Positions 29,608-39,837 of a stretch of DNA of 64,000 nt are shown here, piece by piece. A program made the translations under genes and the position numbers. The notes under the pieces are model-generated. The model saw only the letters and a list, made by a program, of their open reading frames with translations, did no database searches and was not told where the DNA came from. The stretch spans positions 434,001 through 498,000 of the forward strand of contig OW569356.1 in the NCBI GenBank assembly GCA_937625935.1, in the 5' to 3' direction. Source of the DNA: Tetramitus jugosus (taxonomy: Eukaryota > Heterolobosea > Eutetramitea > Acrasida > Vahlkampfiidae). Position 1 is the stretch's first letter; every line of letters begins with the position of its first letter.

Positions 29608-31011
29608 ATGATCGCCAACCACAATAATAACAACAACATGTCACAAACTCAACCACAACAACAATTCATGGAAGTGAAAGCAACACTCAACTCTCAAACG
29701 AAACGGAGGTTTCTCTTTTCATGCAACAACAACAACAACCATCAACAACAACAAAATCAACATCAAAATGACGAAAATACGAACAACAACAACAACACAA
29801 GCACAATCGATTCAGAATGTTGTTATCAATCACTGCTGAGTCAATGCAAACGTTTATTCTCCGAACCCAACATTTCTCATTTTGAGTATGTGGATGAGGA
29901 TGGTGATCGAATTACGATTAGCACGACACATGAGCTCTATGTAGCTTGCATGAATCAAACGAAACAAGCTCAACTCTATTCAATGATGAGTGCACCTACT
30001 CTTCAGCTTCACTTGTTCCTCATCTTGTCGAACACAAATCAATTCTCCGCTGTAGATGGATATCGGGAAAATATCATTTACCATTCTGAACCAGCTTCCG
30101 TTGCTGCTGTTGCTGCTGGCGGTGGTAGTGGTAGTGGTGATAGTTCATCAACGGATTCTTCCTCAGTGTCGTCCTATAGCAGCAGCACTGATGGCAGTGG
30201 CATAAAAAAGAGAAAAAAGAGAAGAAGCAGAGGAAGAGGTGGAAAAAGCTCTTCTGCCTCCACATCATCTTCATCTTCATCTATGGAATCTACGGCATCC
30301 TCCACATTATCCAACCTTATTTCATCAGAGAGTAACAGTAGTAGCAATCATCAAAAGAATGAAAGCTCAACGAAAGCTAAAAAGGCCTCTCCCAGTAAGG
30401 ATAGCTTACCACTCAAGAATCTCACAAGTATGCCATTACAAGTCAATCAAATGTACATTGATGGCGATGAAATATTGCGTGTGGTGCGACCACTGAGAAA
30501 GCTCGTTCTCAACAGAGGTAACTTGCCTGAAGCAAAACGAAAGCTATCTGCTATGCGTCAGTTGTTTGAGCAACGAATACGGCGGCAACAAGAACAAGAA
30601 CAGCAAAACAACAAGGCAGTTTCAAGTGAAGATGCAACAATGGAAGAAAAAGCTCCTAGGCAACCATTTAAGATTCATATACTGTTTAAGCAAGAAGGAG
30701 TGTGCTCAACAACGGGTCAAAAGAGTGGATCAAGTGTCTCAGCTTCTTCTCAAATGCTTTCAATTGCTAAACAATTGAATGACAATAGACTTAATTTGGG
30801 CAACATGATGGGAAATGATGATTGTGAATCATTGTCTACACTGTTTATTTGCAAGTCTGGATCAAAGTTTGAACATTTGAAGCAACAAGGATATCACGTG
30901 TCGAAACCAACATCGCTCGTAAGATTCTTGTTCCACACATGCAAGACAGACAATTGCAGCAGTGCAGACATTGAAGAATGGATAATAAATCTGGACACGC
31001 CCTGTCTCTAA
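29608..31011 (+). CDS. PB1-domain protein
   Basis: 467 residues, single exon. An N-terminal PB1 domain (about 24-135) is interrupted by an Asn/Gln loop: KATLNSQTKRRFLFSC, CYQSLLSQCKRLFSE, then YVDEDGDRITISTTHEL, which is the acidic OPCA motif of type I PB1 domains, followed by a final LQLHLFLIL strand. PB1 domains form head-to-tail heterodimers in signalling and autophagy scaffolds; the OPCA motif means it can bind a basic PB1 partner. Residues 150-260 are Ser/Gly-rich with a Lys/Arg patch (KKRKKRRSRGRGGK), possibly a nuclear signal. The C-terminal half has helices (RPLRKLVLNRGNLPEAKRKL) but no recognised domain. Confidence 0.75.
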   Translation: MIANHNNNNNMSQTQPQQQFMEVKATLNSQTKRRFLFSCNNNNNHQQQQNQHQNDENTNNNNNTSTIDSECCYQSLLSQCKRLFSEPNISHFEYVDEDGDRITISTTHELYVACMNQTKQAQLYSMMSAPTLQLHLFLILSNTNQFSAVDGYRENIIYHSEPASVAAVAAGGGSGSGDSSSTDSSSVSSYSSSTDGSGIKKRKKRRSRGRGGKSSSASTSSSSSSMESTASSTLSNLISSESNSSSNHQKNESSTKAKKASPSKDSLPLKNLTSMPLQVNQMYIDGDEILRVVRPLRKLVLNRGNLPEAKRKLSAMRQLFEQRIRRQQEQEQQNNKAVSSEDATMEEKAPRQPFKIHILFKQEGVCSTTGQKSGSSVSASSQMLSIAKQLNDNRLNLGNMMGNDDCESLSTLFICKSGSKFEHLKQQGYHVSKPTSLVRFLFHTCKTDNCSSADIEEWIINLDTPCL

Positions 31012-31149
31012 GTCATGACCAAACAAACAACACTTCTCACGGGCTCCTTTGTAATATCTTTTCACTCTATTTGAAGGATCCATCCCGGACTTTTACATTT
31101 CTCCGAAGAAAAAACGCAAACAAAAAAAAGTATAAGTGGAGAGAGAAAA

Positions 31150-31566
31150 ATGTTCTTGAACTTTTTGAGGAGATACGTGAGGCCAGGCCCAAGAGGAGTG
31201 TTTGATGCTGCTACATTCGGTCCATTCAGAGCACTGATTCGCACAAAGAGTGAAGGATTTGGTATTCTGTTGACGGATGTGTTGAGAGTTGCCACATTTT
31301 ATTACCTCGTAAAGTTTGGAGGCAATAGTACTGTACATCAATTATTATATTATCATCATCATCATTGCTTTTGAAATCTCAATCAAAAACACAAATGACT
31401 CACACATGCCTATTCGTTTTTTTTTTCAATCTTGATTTTCGTTTGCATTTCAACTCTTGTAGCTTATGTCGCCATGAAGAAGAAGGCAGTTGAAGATGCT
31501 GAACAGAGAGAAGTTTATGGATCAAAGAAGGCAAAGAGTGATTTTGAAAAGTTGGCACGTCAATAA
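31150..31566 (+). CDS. Small membrane protein, probably organellar (two exons)
   Basis: Model: exon 1 31150..31327, intron 31328..31462 (135 bp, donor GTACTG, acceptor TGTAG, phase 1), exon 2 31463..31566; 93 residues. The join reads FYYLVKFGGNT then YVAMKKKAVEDAEQ. The protein has a basic N-terminus (MFLNFLRRYVRPGPRG), one hydrophobic segment (about 38-58) and a charged helical tail, the layout of small inner-membrane subunits of respiratory complexes. No family recognised. The donor is the least consensus-like in the window, so the exact junction is less sure than the two exons. Confidence 0.6.
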
Positions 31567-31770
31567 TGGAGGATATTGAAACCATCAAAATACGTATCGA
31601 CAATTCGAACTTTGATTAATTGATCAGAGTTTAAAAGCAACTTCTACTAATGTGGGATTTATTTGACGACCTAATTGTAAACAACTATGGATATATATAT
31701 CTAATGGACCTCATTCTCGACGTTTTGAATAAAATGATGAAGCAACGCGAGCTATTTGGTGAAAAACAGT

Positions 31771-34333
31771 TTATACGTCAATGTTGTCTTTGCTGTTGTG
31801 CTGATTGTGATTATTGTCATCCACATCTTCGTCATCTTCATTGTCATCATCATTGTCATCATCTTCCGTGTAACGACATCCAAACTCACTGTCCCACTGT
31901 TCATACCGGTTGACTTCAGTTGGATTGACACTGGCACGAATATTGTTCCTTGCTTTTCTAAAGTCTTTGAGTTGCACGGGTCGAACATCACCTACTGATA
32001 CGCGCTCAATCATTCGAGGACTGATTTCTCTCACTGGTCCCATGGCTGCATCTGTCACGTAGGCACTGAGATCCGATCCAGAATATCCCTCTGTCCAATC
32101 CAGAATCTTCTCAAAGTCCTGATCTGATATATCGTAGCTAATCTTGCTCTTGCCAAGTGTTCTCTGGAGGAGACTGAGCCGTGCAGCTCGATCTGGTAGT
32201 GGGATATAGATACGTTTCACCAGTCTACGCCTCACTGCTTCATCAATGGTTTGAGGAAGATTGGTGGCACCGAGTACGAGGAGACGATCACTTCCGTTTG
32301 TGGTTGCACCATCGAGTTGAACCAAGAATTCAGTCTTGATACGCTTCGTACCATTGTCTTCATCGGAATCTGATCTGGCAGACAATAAACTGTCAATTTC
32401 GTCAATAAAGATGACTGATGGTTGCAAGTACCGAGCAATAGAAAACAATGTTCTCACCAATCTTTCACCTTCACCAATCCACTTGCTCGTAATACTGGAC
32501 GCAGAAATGGAGAAGAAGGTGGATCGACTCTCTGTGGCCACAGCCTTGGCAATCAGAGTCTTTTGTATTCGTTATGTACAAGGCGAGAGTTAGTACAACA
32601 TGTTTATGAATGAGAAAAGTATTAAAATAATTGTTGTTGCTGCTATTTGTACAAACCTTTCCTGTACCTGGTGGTCCAAACAATAGAACACCCTTTGGAG
32701 GACCTCTAATACCATGGAACAAATCAGGCCGTTTCATTGGCCAAATCACAATCTCATAAATGGTTCTCTTTGGTCCCTGCAATCCAGCAATGTCATCCCA
32801 TGCGACACCTGCATCTGTCATTAGAATATCGTGACAAATGCTTTCAACGAGCTTGGCATCCAAATGAGACAACTCTTCTGGTATTTCACCATTTGGAAAC
32901 AGTGCAAATGCACGATTGGATGCACCGTCGGACGACGCTGCTCCGGATGATCCATTTGTCTTTTGCTTCTTTGCATTTGGTCCACCATTCGCAGTTTCTT
33001 TTTCCATATCAGCAACCGTTCTCGGAGCTGTAAATTTGCGCTTCTTCCCACCATTTGCTCCACTGTTGTTACTATTATTGTTGTTATTGCTATTTTGATT
33101 CGCCATTTCTTTTGCCTTGTTAATACCAGCGAGAACTGGATTGGCCTTGAATTCGACTTGTCTCGGAGCAGGTCTACTCGATCCATTCTGTTGCTGATGC
33201 TGCTGTTGTCGTCCATTCTGCTGTTGTTGTTGCTGCTGCCTATTGTTGTTGTTCTGATTATTGTCACCTGTTCGAATGAGTTGATTGGCTGTTTTGAATG
33301 GATTTGGTTTCTCATCAATCATCTCAACATCATCATCGTCGTCATAGTCATTATCATTGTAGTCATTATGATAATTGTCATAATTTACATGGTGGTCGTG
33401 CGATCCCTCTCCTGTAGAGAAATTTCTTCGATTGTTATTGTTGTTATTGTTGTTACTGTTGTTGTTCTTGTTGTTGTATGGATTAGAGGATGATCGATGA
33501 TTGTGATTAGATGGAACAGGGTTTCTATTGTTGTTGTTGTTGAATGATCCATCGTTGAAGCTCTTATTATCATGATGATGATAATGCGAAGAATTTGGAG
33601 GTGATGCTAGTGGTGATGGTGGTGATGGTATTGGATCTGTTTGAACTTCAATTGATCTCGTTTGTTTAATCTTTGTAAAACTACGACTACTGATACTACT
33701 ACTATTACTATTACTACTACTATTATTGTTATTGTCATTGGTATTCTTTGAAGTGCTAGTATTGTTATTGTTCATAGTGAGGTTAAGATCCAGTGTCGGA
33801 AGAGAGATTGAAGGCAATGTCGATGATGATTGTTGTTTGATCGAACTTGGGATGGCTCTCTTTTGGAACAGTGTTTGAAATTGAGCATTGGTTTTCAGTA
33901 AATCGTCCAATCCGACTTGCAACTCCAATCGCTTATCATCAGAAAATTTGGAACATCGTTGCTTCATGAGAAACATGTAATTTTTGATACTGGTATAATT
34001 GGGTGTGTTGTTTTGATTGGAAAGCTTCCGAAATAAATCATTTTGCAAAGCGTAGACAACGTCTGATTGCTCTGTTGCAATTGTTTTGTTCTTGTATTGA
34101 TCAGCCATCAATGCCATTTGAAGGAGTGTTGATTTGTATTGTTGGTGAGTGATTGGTTTACGATATTCATTGATTTTGGAAGCTTGTGTGTTATTTGTCG
34201 CAGTACTTTTGTTGCTATTGTTGAGTGTAGTGGCTTTTGATGATTGATGACGAAGATTTTCAGTGAAGAGTGCATCAAAAATGTCATTGTTCTTCACTGG
34301 TGTTTTGTTGTGAGCTGAAGGCGGATGCTGCAT
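31771..34333 (-). CDS. FIGNL1: FIGNL1-type AAA ATPase (two exons, intron at Walker A)
   Basis: Model: exon 1 34333..32657, intron 32656..32560 (97 bp, donor GTTTGT, acceptor AAAG, phase 0), exon 2 32559..31771; 821 residues. The join restores LFGPPGTGK then TLIAKAVATES (Walker A). Meiotic-clade AAA features: VAWDDIAGLQGPKRTIYEIV, FFSISASSITSKWIGEGE, VIFIDEIDSLLSAR (Walker B), RRIKTEFLVQLDGAT-like KRIKTEFLVQLDGAT, VLGATNLPQTIDEAVRRRLVKR (sensor 1 and arginine fingers) and a C-terminal helix with NRYEQWDSEFG. These patterns fit fidgetin-like 1 better than spastin or katanin. FIGNL1 hexamers dismantle RAD51 filaments in recombination; fidgetin relatives sever microtubules. The N-terminal 500 residues are Asn/Ser/Gln-rich with a short helical block (about 60-165). 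Confidence 0.9.
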
Positions 34334-34528
34334 GAGAGTGATTGTTGTTGTTGATAGGGAGCGTTATGGTCTGTTGTGAACATAAAAAGCTTTTGGTTTT
34401 TGTGTTTTGGGGGGACTTCCTGGAAAAAATGGAAGCCGATCGGTGTTTTTCCTTCGTTGCACAAAAATAATTGCGCCGATACATTTTCTCCGTCAACACA
34501 AACAAGCAATTATCAAAAAATCACAAGA

Positions 34529-35003
34529 ATGGCATCTAGAATTAGACCAAGCTTCCAAGTGTTCAACTTGTACAGAAGAGCCCTAAAGGAACTATCAAAC
34601 AATTTGGACAGAGACACTTTGAGCCTTGAAGCCGCAAAAGTAAGAAAAGAATTTGAAGAATACAAGGGAGAAGTCAATCCTGATAAGGTTAGATTCTTGA
34701 TAGAAAGAGCGCACTATTGGATTGATCAAGTGAGACACAGTGAGCCTTATGTTGGTACGTATCAAAGCTCTATGCTTTTTTTTATGCGTGTGAGCTCTGT
34801 TTTTTTTTGTTGTTGTTTTTGCAATAAGCTTTTTTCATTTTTGTTCGTCAGCTAACATCAAGATACCTTGTCTCATTCGCGAAAAACCTACAGTTCCATC
34901 TCATCCTGGTGGTGTCACTTATTTGAGAAACCCACAACTCGATGTGGAGTTTATCAAGCATCAATCTCAGCAAACTGAAGGTGGGGGTCATCATCATCAT
35001 TAA
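34529..35003 (+). CDS. NDUFB9: NADH dehydrogenase subunit NDUFB9 (LYR protein, complex I), two exons
   Basis: Model: exon 1 34529..34754, intron 34755..34851 (97 bp, donor GTACGT, acceptor GTCAG, phase 1), exon 2 34852..35003; 125 residues. The N-terminus has the LYR motif NLYRRALKEL followed by Phe, binding mitochondrial acyl carrier protein. The spacing then matches B22/NDUFB9: RKEFEEYKGEVNPDKVRFLIERAH, HSEPYV and PSHPGGVTYLRNP. It is an accessory subunit of the membrane arm of mitochondrial complex I. No cleavable presequence is needed in this family. The protein ends naturally in GGGHHHH. Confidence 0.85.
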
Positions 35004-35244
35004 ACTTTAAACTTAAGCTAAAAACGAAATGATTTTTTATATTATTACAAGAGAGAAAGTTTGGTCATGTACATAAAATGACAGGATTGTGTTTTCAACT
35101 ACTGCTTATCCTATTGTATTTGCATGTTTTTCCGGACTTTTCAATCATAGAACACCAGAGAACATAAAAGATTTTCTTCTTGCATTCACAAAACAACCAA
35201 CTTGAACACAAATCAACCACCAACACACGCTCTTCTTTGAAGAA

Positions 35245-36258
35245 ATGGGAAACATTAATACAACTATTGGAAATGTCAATCCAGATTTACCACCGGATCT
35301 CACAACTACCCTATCATCCACCTCTGCACGCCTCACTCGACATCAACAACAACAACAATCATCATCATCATCATCATCAGAAAAAGAAGAAGCACTACTA
35401 ATAGAGAAACGAAACGAAGCATACGAACGATTTTACACGACATTTGATCAATTGCACAAGCAACAGAATCCAGGATGTCAAAACATGATTCAACTGCAGC
35501 ACGAACTGCTCAATGACAAGTCACGCAATTGGACCAGTGAACAAACGACTCAGATTCAATCATTGACAAGTGCATGTTTCTTGTTTCACTTGGATCGATC
35601 ATTTTACGACTGTCTTCAACAACCACCGGCGGCGGCGTCTTCTCCGTTGAGTCAAGGTGCGCACAATGCTGAAATTTTGGAAAAGTTGATGCTTGTGATC
35701 AAGCATGATCGACACAGTCCAGTCTCACAACAAGTTCAATCAGAGGTGAACCAGTGCTTGAAATTGGCACAACCGGTGCGAGAGGAGATGAACCGTGTGT
35801 TGAACGACAGAGAAATGCGCAGAGAATCATTGAGTCGATATGAGAAGATTGCGCAACGGTCAAAGCTACAAATTGAAAAGATGGACACTCCACAGGACAT
35901 TCAACGAAAAGCGCAATTGACCATGGAAGATACCTGCATGGAATATTATGCCAATAGCTACTTGAAGACCGGAGATAATAATTTGCGACACACATTTTAC
36001 AATTGTCAGTTCAACCGTTGTATGATCGCAGAGCTCTGTGCCCAGCAGTTGTTGAGTTGTTTGAGAGAGTCTGATGGTAAGAATGTGTTGGAGTGTTATC
36101 AAACGAGTGCACTCAAGAGTTGTTATAAGAAGTTTAGAAGGAGAGGTGATATGGACGAGTTATTCTCAACGGATGAGAGACACGGTCGAACATTCCATTC
36201 TTCCTCTGAGAGGGACACAACTAATACAGCTTCTGCAACAAAGGACAATGATAAATAA
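35245..36258 (+). CDS. Hypothetical protein with possible N-myristoylation and Cys-containing helical domain
   Basis: 337 residues, single exon. Starts MGNINTTIG, fitting the N-myristoylation rule (Gly2, Thr6). Residues 25-50 are Gln/Ser repeats. The rest is predicted helical, with Cys at spaced positions, notably TCMEYYANSYLK, FYNCQFNRCMIAELC and LLSCLRESDGKNVLECYQTSALKSC; the paired Cys spacing recalls small helical Cys domains, but no CHCH twin CX9C pattern is complete. Acidic/Ser tail. No family recognised. Confidence 0.6.
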   Translation: MGNINTTIGNVNPDLPPDLTTTLSSTSARLTRHQQQQQSSSSSSSEKEEALLIEKRNEAYERFYTTFDQLHKQQNPGCQNMIQLQHELLNDKSRNWTSEQTTQIQSLTSACFLFHLDRSFYDCLQQPPAAASSPLSQGAHNAEILEKLMLVIKHDRHSPVSQQVQSEVNQCLKLAQPVREEMNRVLNDREMRRESLSRYEKIAQRSKLQIEKMDTPQDIQRKAQLTMEDTCMEYYANSYLKTGDNNLRHTFYNCQFNRCMIAELCAQQLLSCLRESDGKNVLECYQTSALKSCYKKFRRRGDMDELFSTDERHGRTFHSSSERDTTNTASATKDNDK

Positions 36259-36881
36259 AGAGTTTGTGTATCTGTTGCATGCTTATACAAAGTTGTTTCG
36301 AAGCATCAAGCTCCTTTGAGAACTTCCACTATACCACACTTGTGTCCCACTCCAAAGAACAACGTTGTTCTCGGTTGTATGGAGAGGGAACAACTTTCTG
36401 GAATGTTGAATGGAAAGTCTGGTCAAACACGTTGAAATTTTGATCAACACGTGTGGAGCCAAAACAACAAAACACGTTGTCCTCGCTTCCCAGAACGTCA
36501 ATCGAGCTGAACTAAACACCATTAATGGTGACTTGCGTTTCAAACGAGCTAAAATCAGTTCAAGAGTCGAGAACACGCAGTCTTCCATTAATTTAGGATA
36601 CAATGTCAGACCAAATTGCAACTGTACGCTCATTTGTCAGTCAATATAAATACCCGAACATCGGAGTTTGTGAACAAATCGCGGAAAACCCGGAGATCCT
36701 GAACTTCTCCTCATGCGAAAAACGGAATCCGGGCATTCTGCGGTCAACTTGCATATTCAATGAACCCCCTTCCAAGAGGCGGTTGTGCATGTATATAAGC
36801 TTGAGATGAATTTTGTAGTTTGCTTCATTCAGAAACACAACAAAAACACACACTTTTCTGTAATACTAAATCATCATCAAC
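36259..36881 (+). promoter_or_regulatory. Promoter region of the cathepsin B-like gene
   Basis: No coding frame of note. A clear TATA box lies at 36792..36799 (TATATAAG), 83 bp before the ATG. Further upstream are repeated ACGT-core elements: AACGTT at about 36361, CACGTT at about 36429, CACGTG at about 36453 and CACGTT at about 36475. A heat-shock-element-like array, TTCTGGAATGTTGAA, lies at about 36396. The roles are inferred; only the motifs are seen. Confidence 0.5.
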
Positions 36882-37814
36882 ATGAGAGCAATCACTGTTG
36901 CCGTGCTCATCGCACTCCTCGCTACTGTTGCCACCTGCGCAACCTTGATCAACGACATTGACATGATCAACAAGATCAACTCCCACCCAAAGTCCAGCTG
37001 GAAGGCAAAGGCCCACAAGAAGTTTGAGGGTAAGACCTTGGAACACGTTAGAGGAATGTTGGGAACCTTCTTGCCAGTCAAGGAGACTTTCCACGTCCCA
37101 AGATACAACCCAAAGAACGTTGGTGCTGTCCCAAGAAGCTTCGACGCAAGACAACAATGGCCAAACTGCATTGGCAGAATTAGAAACCAAGAACAATGTG
37201 GTTCATGCTGGGCCTTCTCCGGAGCTGAAGTTTTGGGAGACAGATTCTGCATTGCTACCAACGGATCCGTCAACGTCGAAATGTCCCCAGAGTACATTGT
37301 TGCCTGTGACACCACTGACTATGGCTGCAACGGAGGCTATTTGAGCAACGAATGGCAATTCTTGGCATCCACTGGTACCACCTCTGACAAGTGTGTTCCA
37401 TACACATCTGGCAGTGGAGACGTTCCACCTTGCCCATCCAAGTGTGCTGACGGATCTGCCATCACCTTGTACAAGGCTGATGCTTCCACCATTAAGCTCT
37501 TTGACCCTAACAACCTTGAAGCTGTCCAACAAGACATCATGACCTACGGATCCGTCCAAATGGGCTTCAGCGTCTACCAAGATTTCTTCTCCTATAGCTC
37601 TGGTGTCTACAGACATTTGTCTGGTGGTTTGGCTGGTGGTCACGCTGTCAAGTATGTTGGCTGGGGTGTTGACTCTGCTTCCAACTTGCCATACTGGATT
37701 GTTGCCAACTCTTGGGGACAAGACTGGGGTATCAACGGTTTCTTCTGGATCTTGAGAGGTTCCAACGAATGTGACTGTGAATCTCAAATCTACTCTGCTA
37801 AGCCAAAGTTGTAA
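36882..37814 (+). CDS. Cathepsin B-like cysteine protease, secreted/lysosomal (family C1A)
   Basis: 310 residues. Signal peptide 1-20 (hydrophobic, ending VATCA), short propeptide about 21-85 with TLINDIDMINKINSHPKSSW as in cathepsin B prosegments, mature domain from about residue 83. Catalytic set: Gln103-Cys109 region QEQCGSCWAFSGAEVLGDRF (Cys109), His254 in GGHAVKYVGWG and Asn276 in ANSWGQDWG. The cathepsin B occluding loop is short and lacks the two adjacent His residues, so dipeptidyl carboxypeptidase activity may be reduced and endopeptidase activity favoured (inference). Codon use differs from neighbours: strongly biased to C-ending codons (AAC, ATC, TTC) with AGA for Arg, typical of a highly expressed gene. 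A poly(A)-type AATAAA is at 37858. Naegleria species are known for multiple cathepsin B-like proteases used in feeding and tissue digestion. Confidence 0.95.
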   Translation: MRAITVAVLIALLATVATCATLINDIDMINKINSHPKSSWKAKAHKKFEGKTLEHVRGMLGTFLPVKETFHVPRYNPKNVGAVPRSFDARQQWPNCIGRIRNQEQCGSCWAFSGAEVLGDRFCIATNGSVNVEMSPEYIVACDTTDYGCNGGYLSNEWQFLASTGTTSDKCVPYTSGSGDVPPCPSKCADGSAITLYKADASTIKLFDPNNLEAVQQDIMTYGSVQMGFSVYQDFFSYSSGVYRHLSGGLAGGHAVKYVGWGVDSASNLPYWIVANSWGQDWGINGFFWILRGSNECDCESQIYSAKPKL

Positions 37815-38008
37815 ATTCTTACACTGTTTGCGCACGACTCTGAGTAGAGAAGCACACAAATAAAAACTGTGGTGATACACACATTTCACACAAAAAACAA
37901 TTTTTGCGCACAATCTTTTTTCCATCTGAGAAATTCGGACAACTCTTGTTCGCTGCTGGTTCAGGACAAAACAAATCATTGAAAGCTTTATTTGTTCTTA
38001 TTGGATAT

Positions 38009-39721
38009 ATGATGGAAATGCAAGCACAACACGACCAAATGATGACGGGAGAAGAAGAAGAAGAAGTCGATTGGTCTCAATTGAATGTCGATGTGATTAG
38101 TCATATCAGTGAATGGTACTCGTTTCCACTGTTCCGATACTCGTACATGGTGTTGACAAGAGACTATGATGCGAGCAGTCGTCATTTGCATCGCTCCATG
38201 ATCCCGTTGCTCTATGGTTACTCGAGGCATGATCCATCCAGGCACATTATGCTCTTGTTTACTACATTGGACCTATCTGGATACATTTATGACTTTAGAG
38301 CAAAGGAGCTCCCATTGACCAATGATTTGGTCTATCAAATGATTCCATTCTCTGGTGTGAGAGGTGTGAACATGCAGGATTGTCTTCAATTGACTGACAA
38401 TGTGCTCATACCGTTTGCCAATGGACCAAAGCTAAAACAGTTGGTTTTGAAGGGTGTGAGAATACATGACGAGGCGTTTATGGAGCATGTGAGCTCGTGT
38501 CGGAATTTGGAGACTCTGGACTTGAGCAATACGCAAGTGAGCTCTAAAACCATGAACAAATTGTTTAGTGGCGATTTTCCTTGTTTGAAACGTTTGGATC
38601 TGTCGTTTGTCGAAGACGAGTTCAGTAGGGATGATATGGATCTCCTGTTCCAGAATCATCAATTGGTGTACCTGTCCATCTTTCAAAACAGTTATCGACC
38701 AAACACAATGAAGCGCATATTTCGTTCACGTACGCTGAAACAGTTAAAGTTTGATCATGATAAACGATTGAACAATAAGGCATTGATTGAGTGCATTGAA
38801 ATATCCAAGATTCCAAACTTGTTTTTCGAGACGAGAAGAGTGTTTGATTGTCATGAACAATTGTCATCGAATCTCTATCTGACAGAGTTGAGTCTGAGTG
38901 CAGTGGACCCAGAGGACTATAAGATTCAGGCATTGTGGACATCGAAGAGTATTAAGCGTCTAACTTTGTTCTTGGAGAATTCAACTGGAAAGGATGTCAA
39001 ATTCAATTATCTAGCAGGTATTGAGAAGAATGAGACGATTGAGGAGTTGCACTTGTTGAGATGTGCTCAGTTCGATTTGAGTCCACTCAAACACAATACG
39101 AAGATTCGAGAACTCACTCTTATTTCTGCATCTGTGGACGATCAGGATTTGATTGACTTGTGCGGCACTAAGAATCTTACCATGTTGAATGTGTTCCATA
39201 ATGATATCACTGGATCAGAGCATTTTGCTAACTTTCTGTTGTCTCAAATGACTGAGTTGAGACAACTGAATATTGGTTGGAATTCATTGGAGACAAACTT
39301 TTGCTCCATGATATCACAGCACAGTTCATTGAGAACTCTGCAGATTCGTCGAACTGATATCATGGATCAAGGAGCAAATTTCCTGTTGCAGAGTCCTTAT
39401 ATTACAGATTTGGATATTTCGGACAACAACTTGACTGATCATGCATTTAGTGATCTGAAGTTAAGTTCTAGCTTAACGAGATTGGATGCCAGACAAAATA
39501 TATTGAGCAACAAGGCAGCAAAGTGTATATTTGAGAGCAATTCACTCTTTGATGTCAATTTATTCCAGAATAATATTGGATTTGCTGGTGTCAAGGCTAT
39601 TGAGAACAATACATCAATTCGCATTTTGGATATCAGCTCAAATCCGATCAGTGCTGCCTCAAAGCTGCTCTTGTTAAAGCATAAAACCTTGAATACAGTG
39701 TCGTTCAGTAATAATAGCTAG
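38009..39721 (+). CDS. Leucine-rich repeat protein (RNI type), possibly with degenerate F-box
   Basis: 570 residues from ATG 38009; the frame opens earlier but with TTG, within the 3' UTR of the protease gene. The N-terminus (MMEMQAQHD, then EEEEEVDWSQLNVDVISHISEWYSFPLF) has a loose F-box look (LNVDVISHI). From about residue 95 onward there are many 24-28-residue LRR units, such as KLKQLVLKGVRIHDEAF, NLETLDLSNTQVSSKTMNKL, SLRTLQIRRTDIMDQGANFL and YITDLDISDNNLTDHAFSDL, forming a horseshoe for protein binding. F-box/LRR proteins of this type are abundant in Naegleria, but the F-box here is not convincing enough to name. Confidence 0.8.
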   Translation: MMEMQAQHDQMMTGEEEEEVDWSQLNVDVISHISEWYSFPLFRYSYMVLTRDYDASSRHLHRSMIPLLYGYSRHDPSRHIMLLFTTLDLSGYIYDFRAKELPLTNDLVYQMIPFSGVRGVNMQDCLQLTDNVLIPFANGPKLKQLVLKGVRIHDEAFMEHVSSCRNLETLDLSNTQVSSKTMNKLFSGDFPCLKRLDLSFVEDEFSRDDMDLLFQNHQLVYLSIFQNSYRPNTMKRIFRSRTLKQLKFDHDKRLNNKALIECIEISKIPNLFFETRRVFDCHEQLSSNLYLTELSLSAVDPEDYKIQALWTSKSIKRLTLFLENSTGKDVKFNYLAGIEKNETIEELHLLRCAQFDLSPLKHNTKIRELTLISASVDDQDLIDLCGTKNLTMLNVFHNDITGSEHFANFLLSQMTELRQLNIGWNSLETNFCSMISQHSSLRTLQIRRTDIMDQGANFLLQSPYITDLDISDNNLTDHAFSDLKLSSSLTRLDARQNILSNKAAKCIFESNSLFDVNLFQNNIGFAGVKAIENNTSIRILDISSNPISAASKLLLLKHKTLNTVSFSNNS

Positions 39722-39837
39722 CCTGAAGTGTGTACTCATTGGCATCATGGAGGGAAGAGTCATTTGATAATTCAACCCAAATTAACAGAGCTTTGCTGCT
39801 TTGGATGAGATAGCATTGAACAAGATCAGGGCAAACT

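Noticed and set aside
36410-36649. 79-codon frame upstream of the protease
   Set aside because: In a region with promoter motifs; no protein-like pattern or splice continuation.
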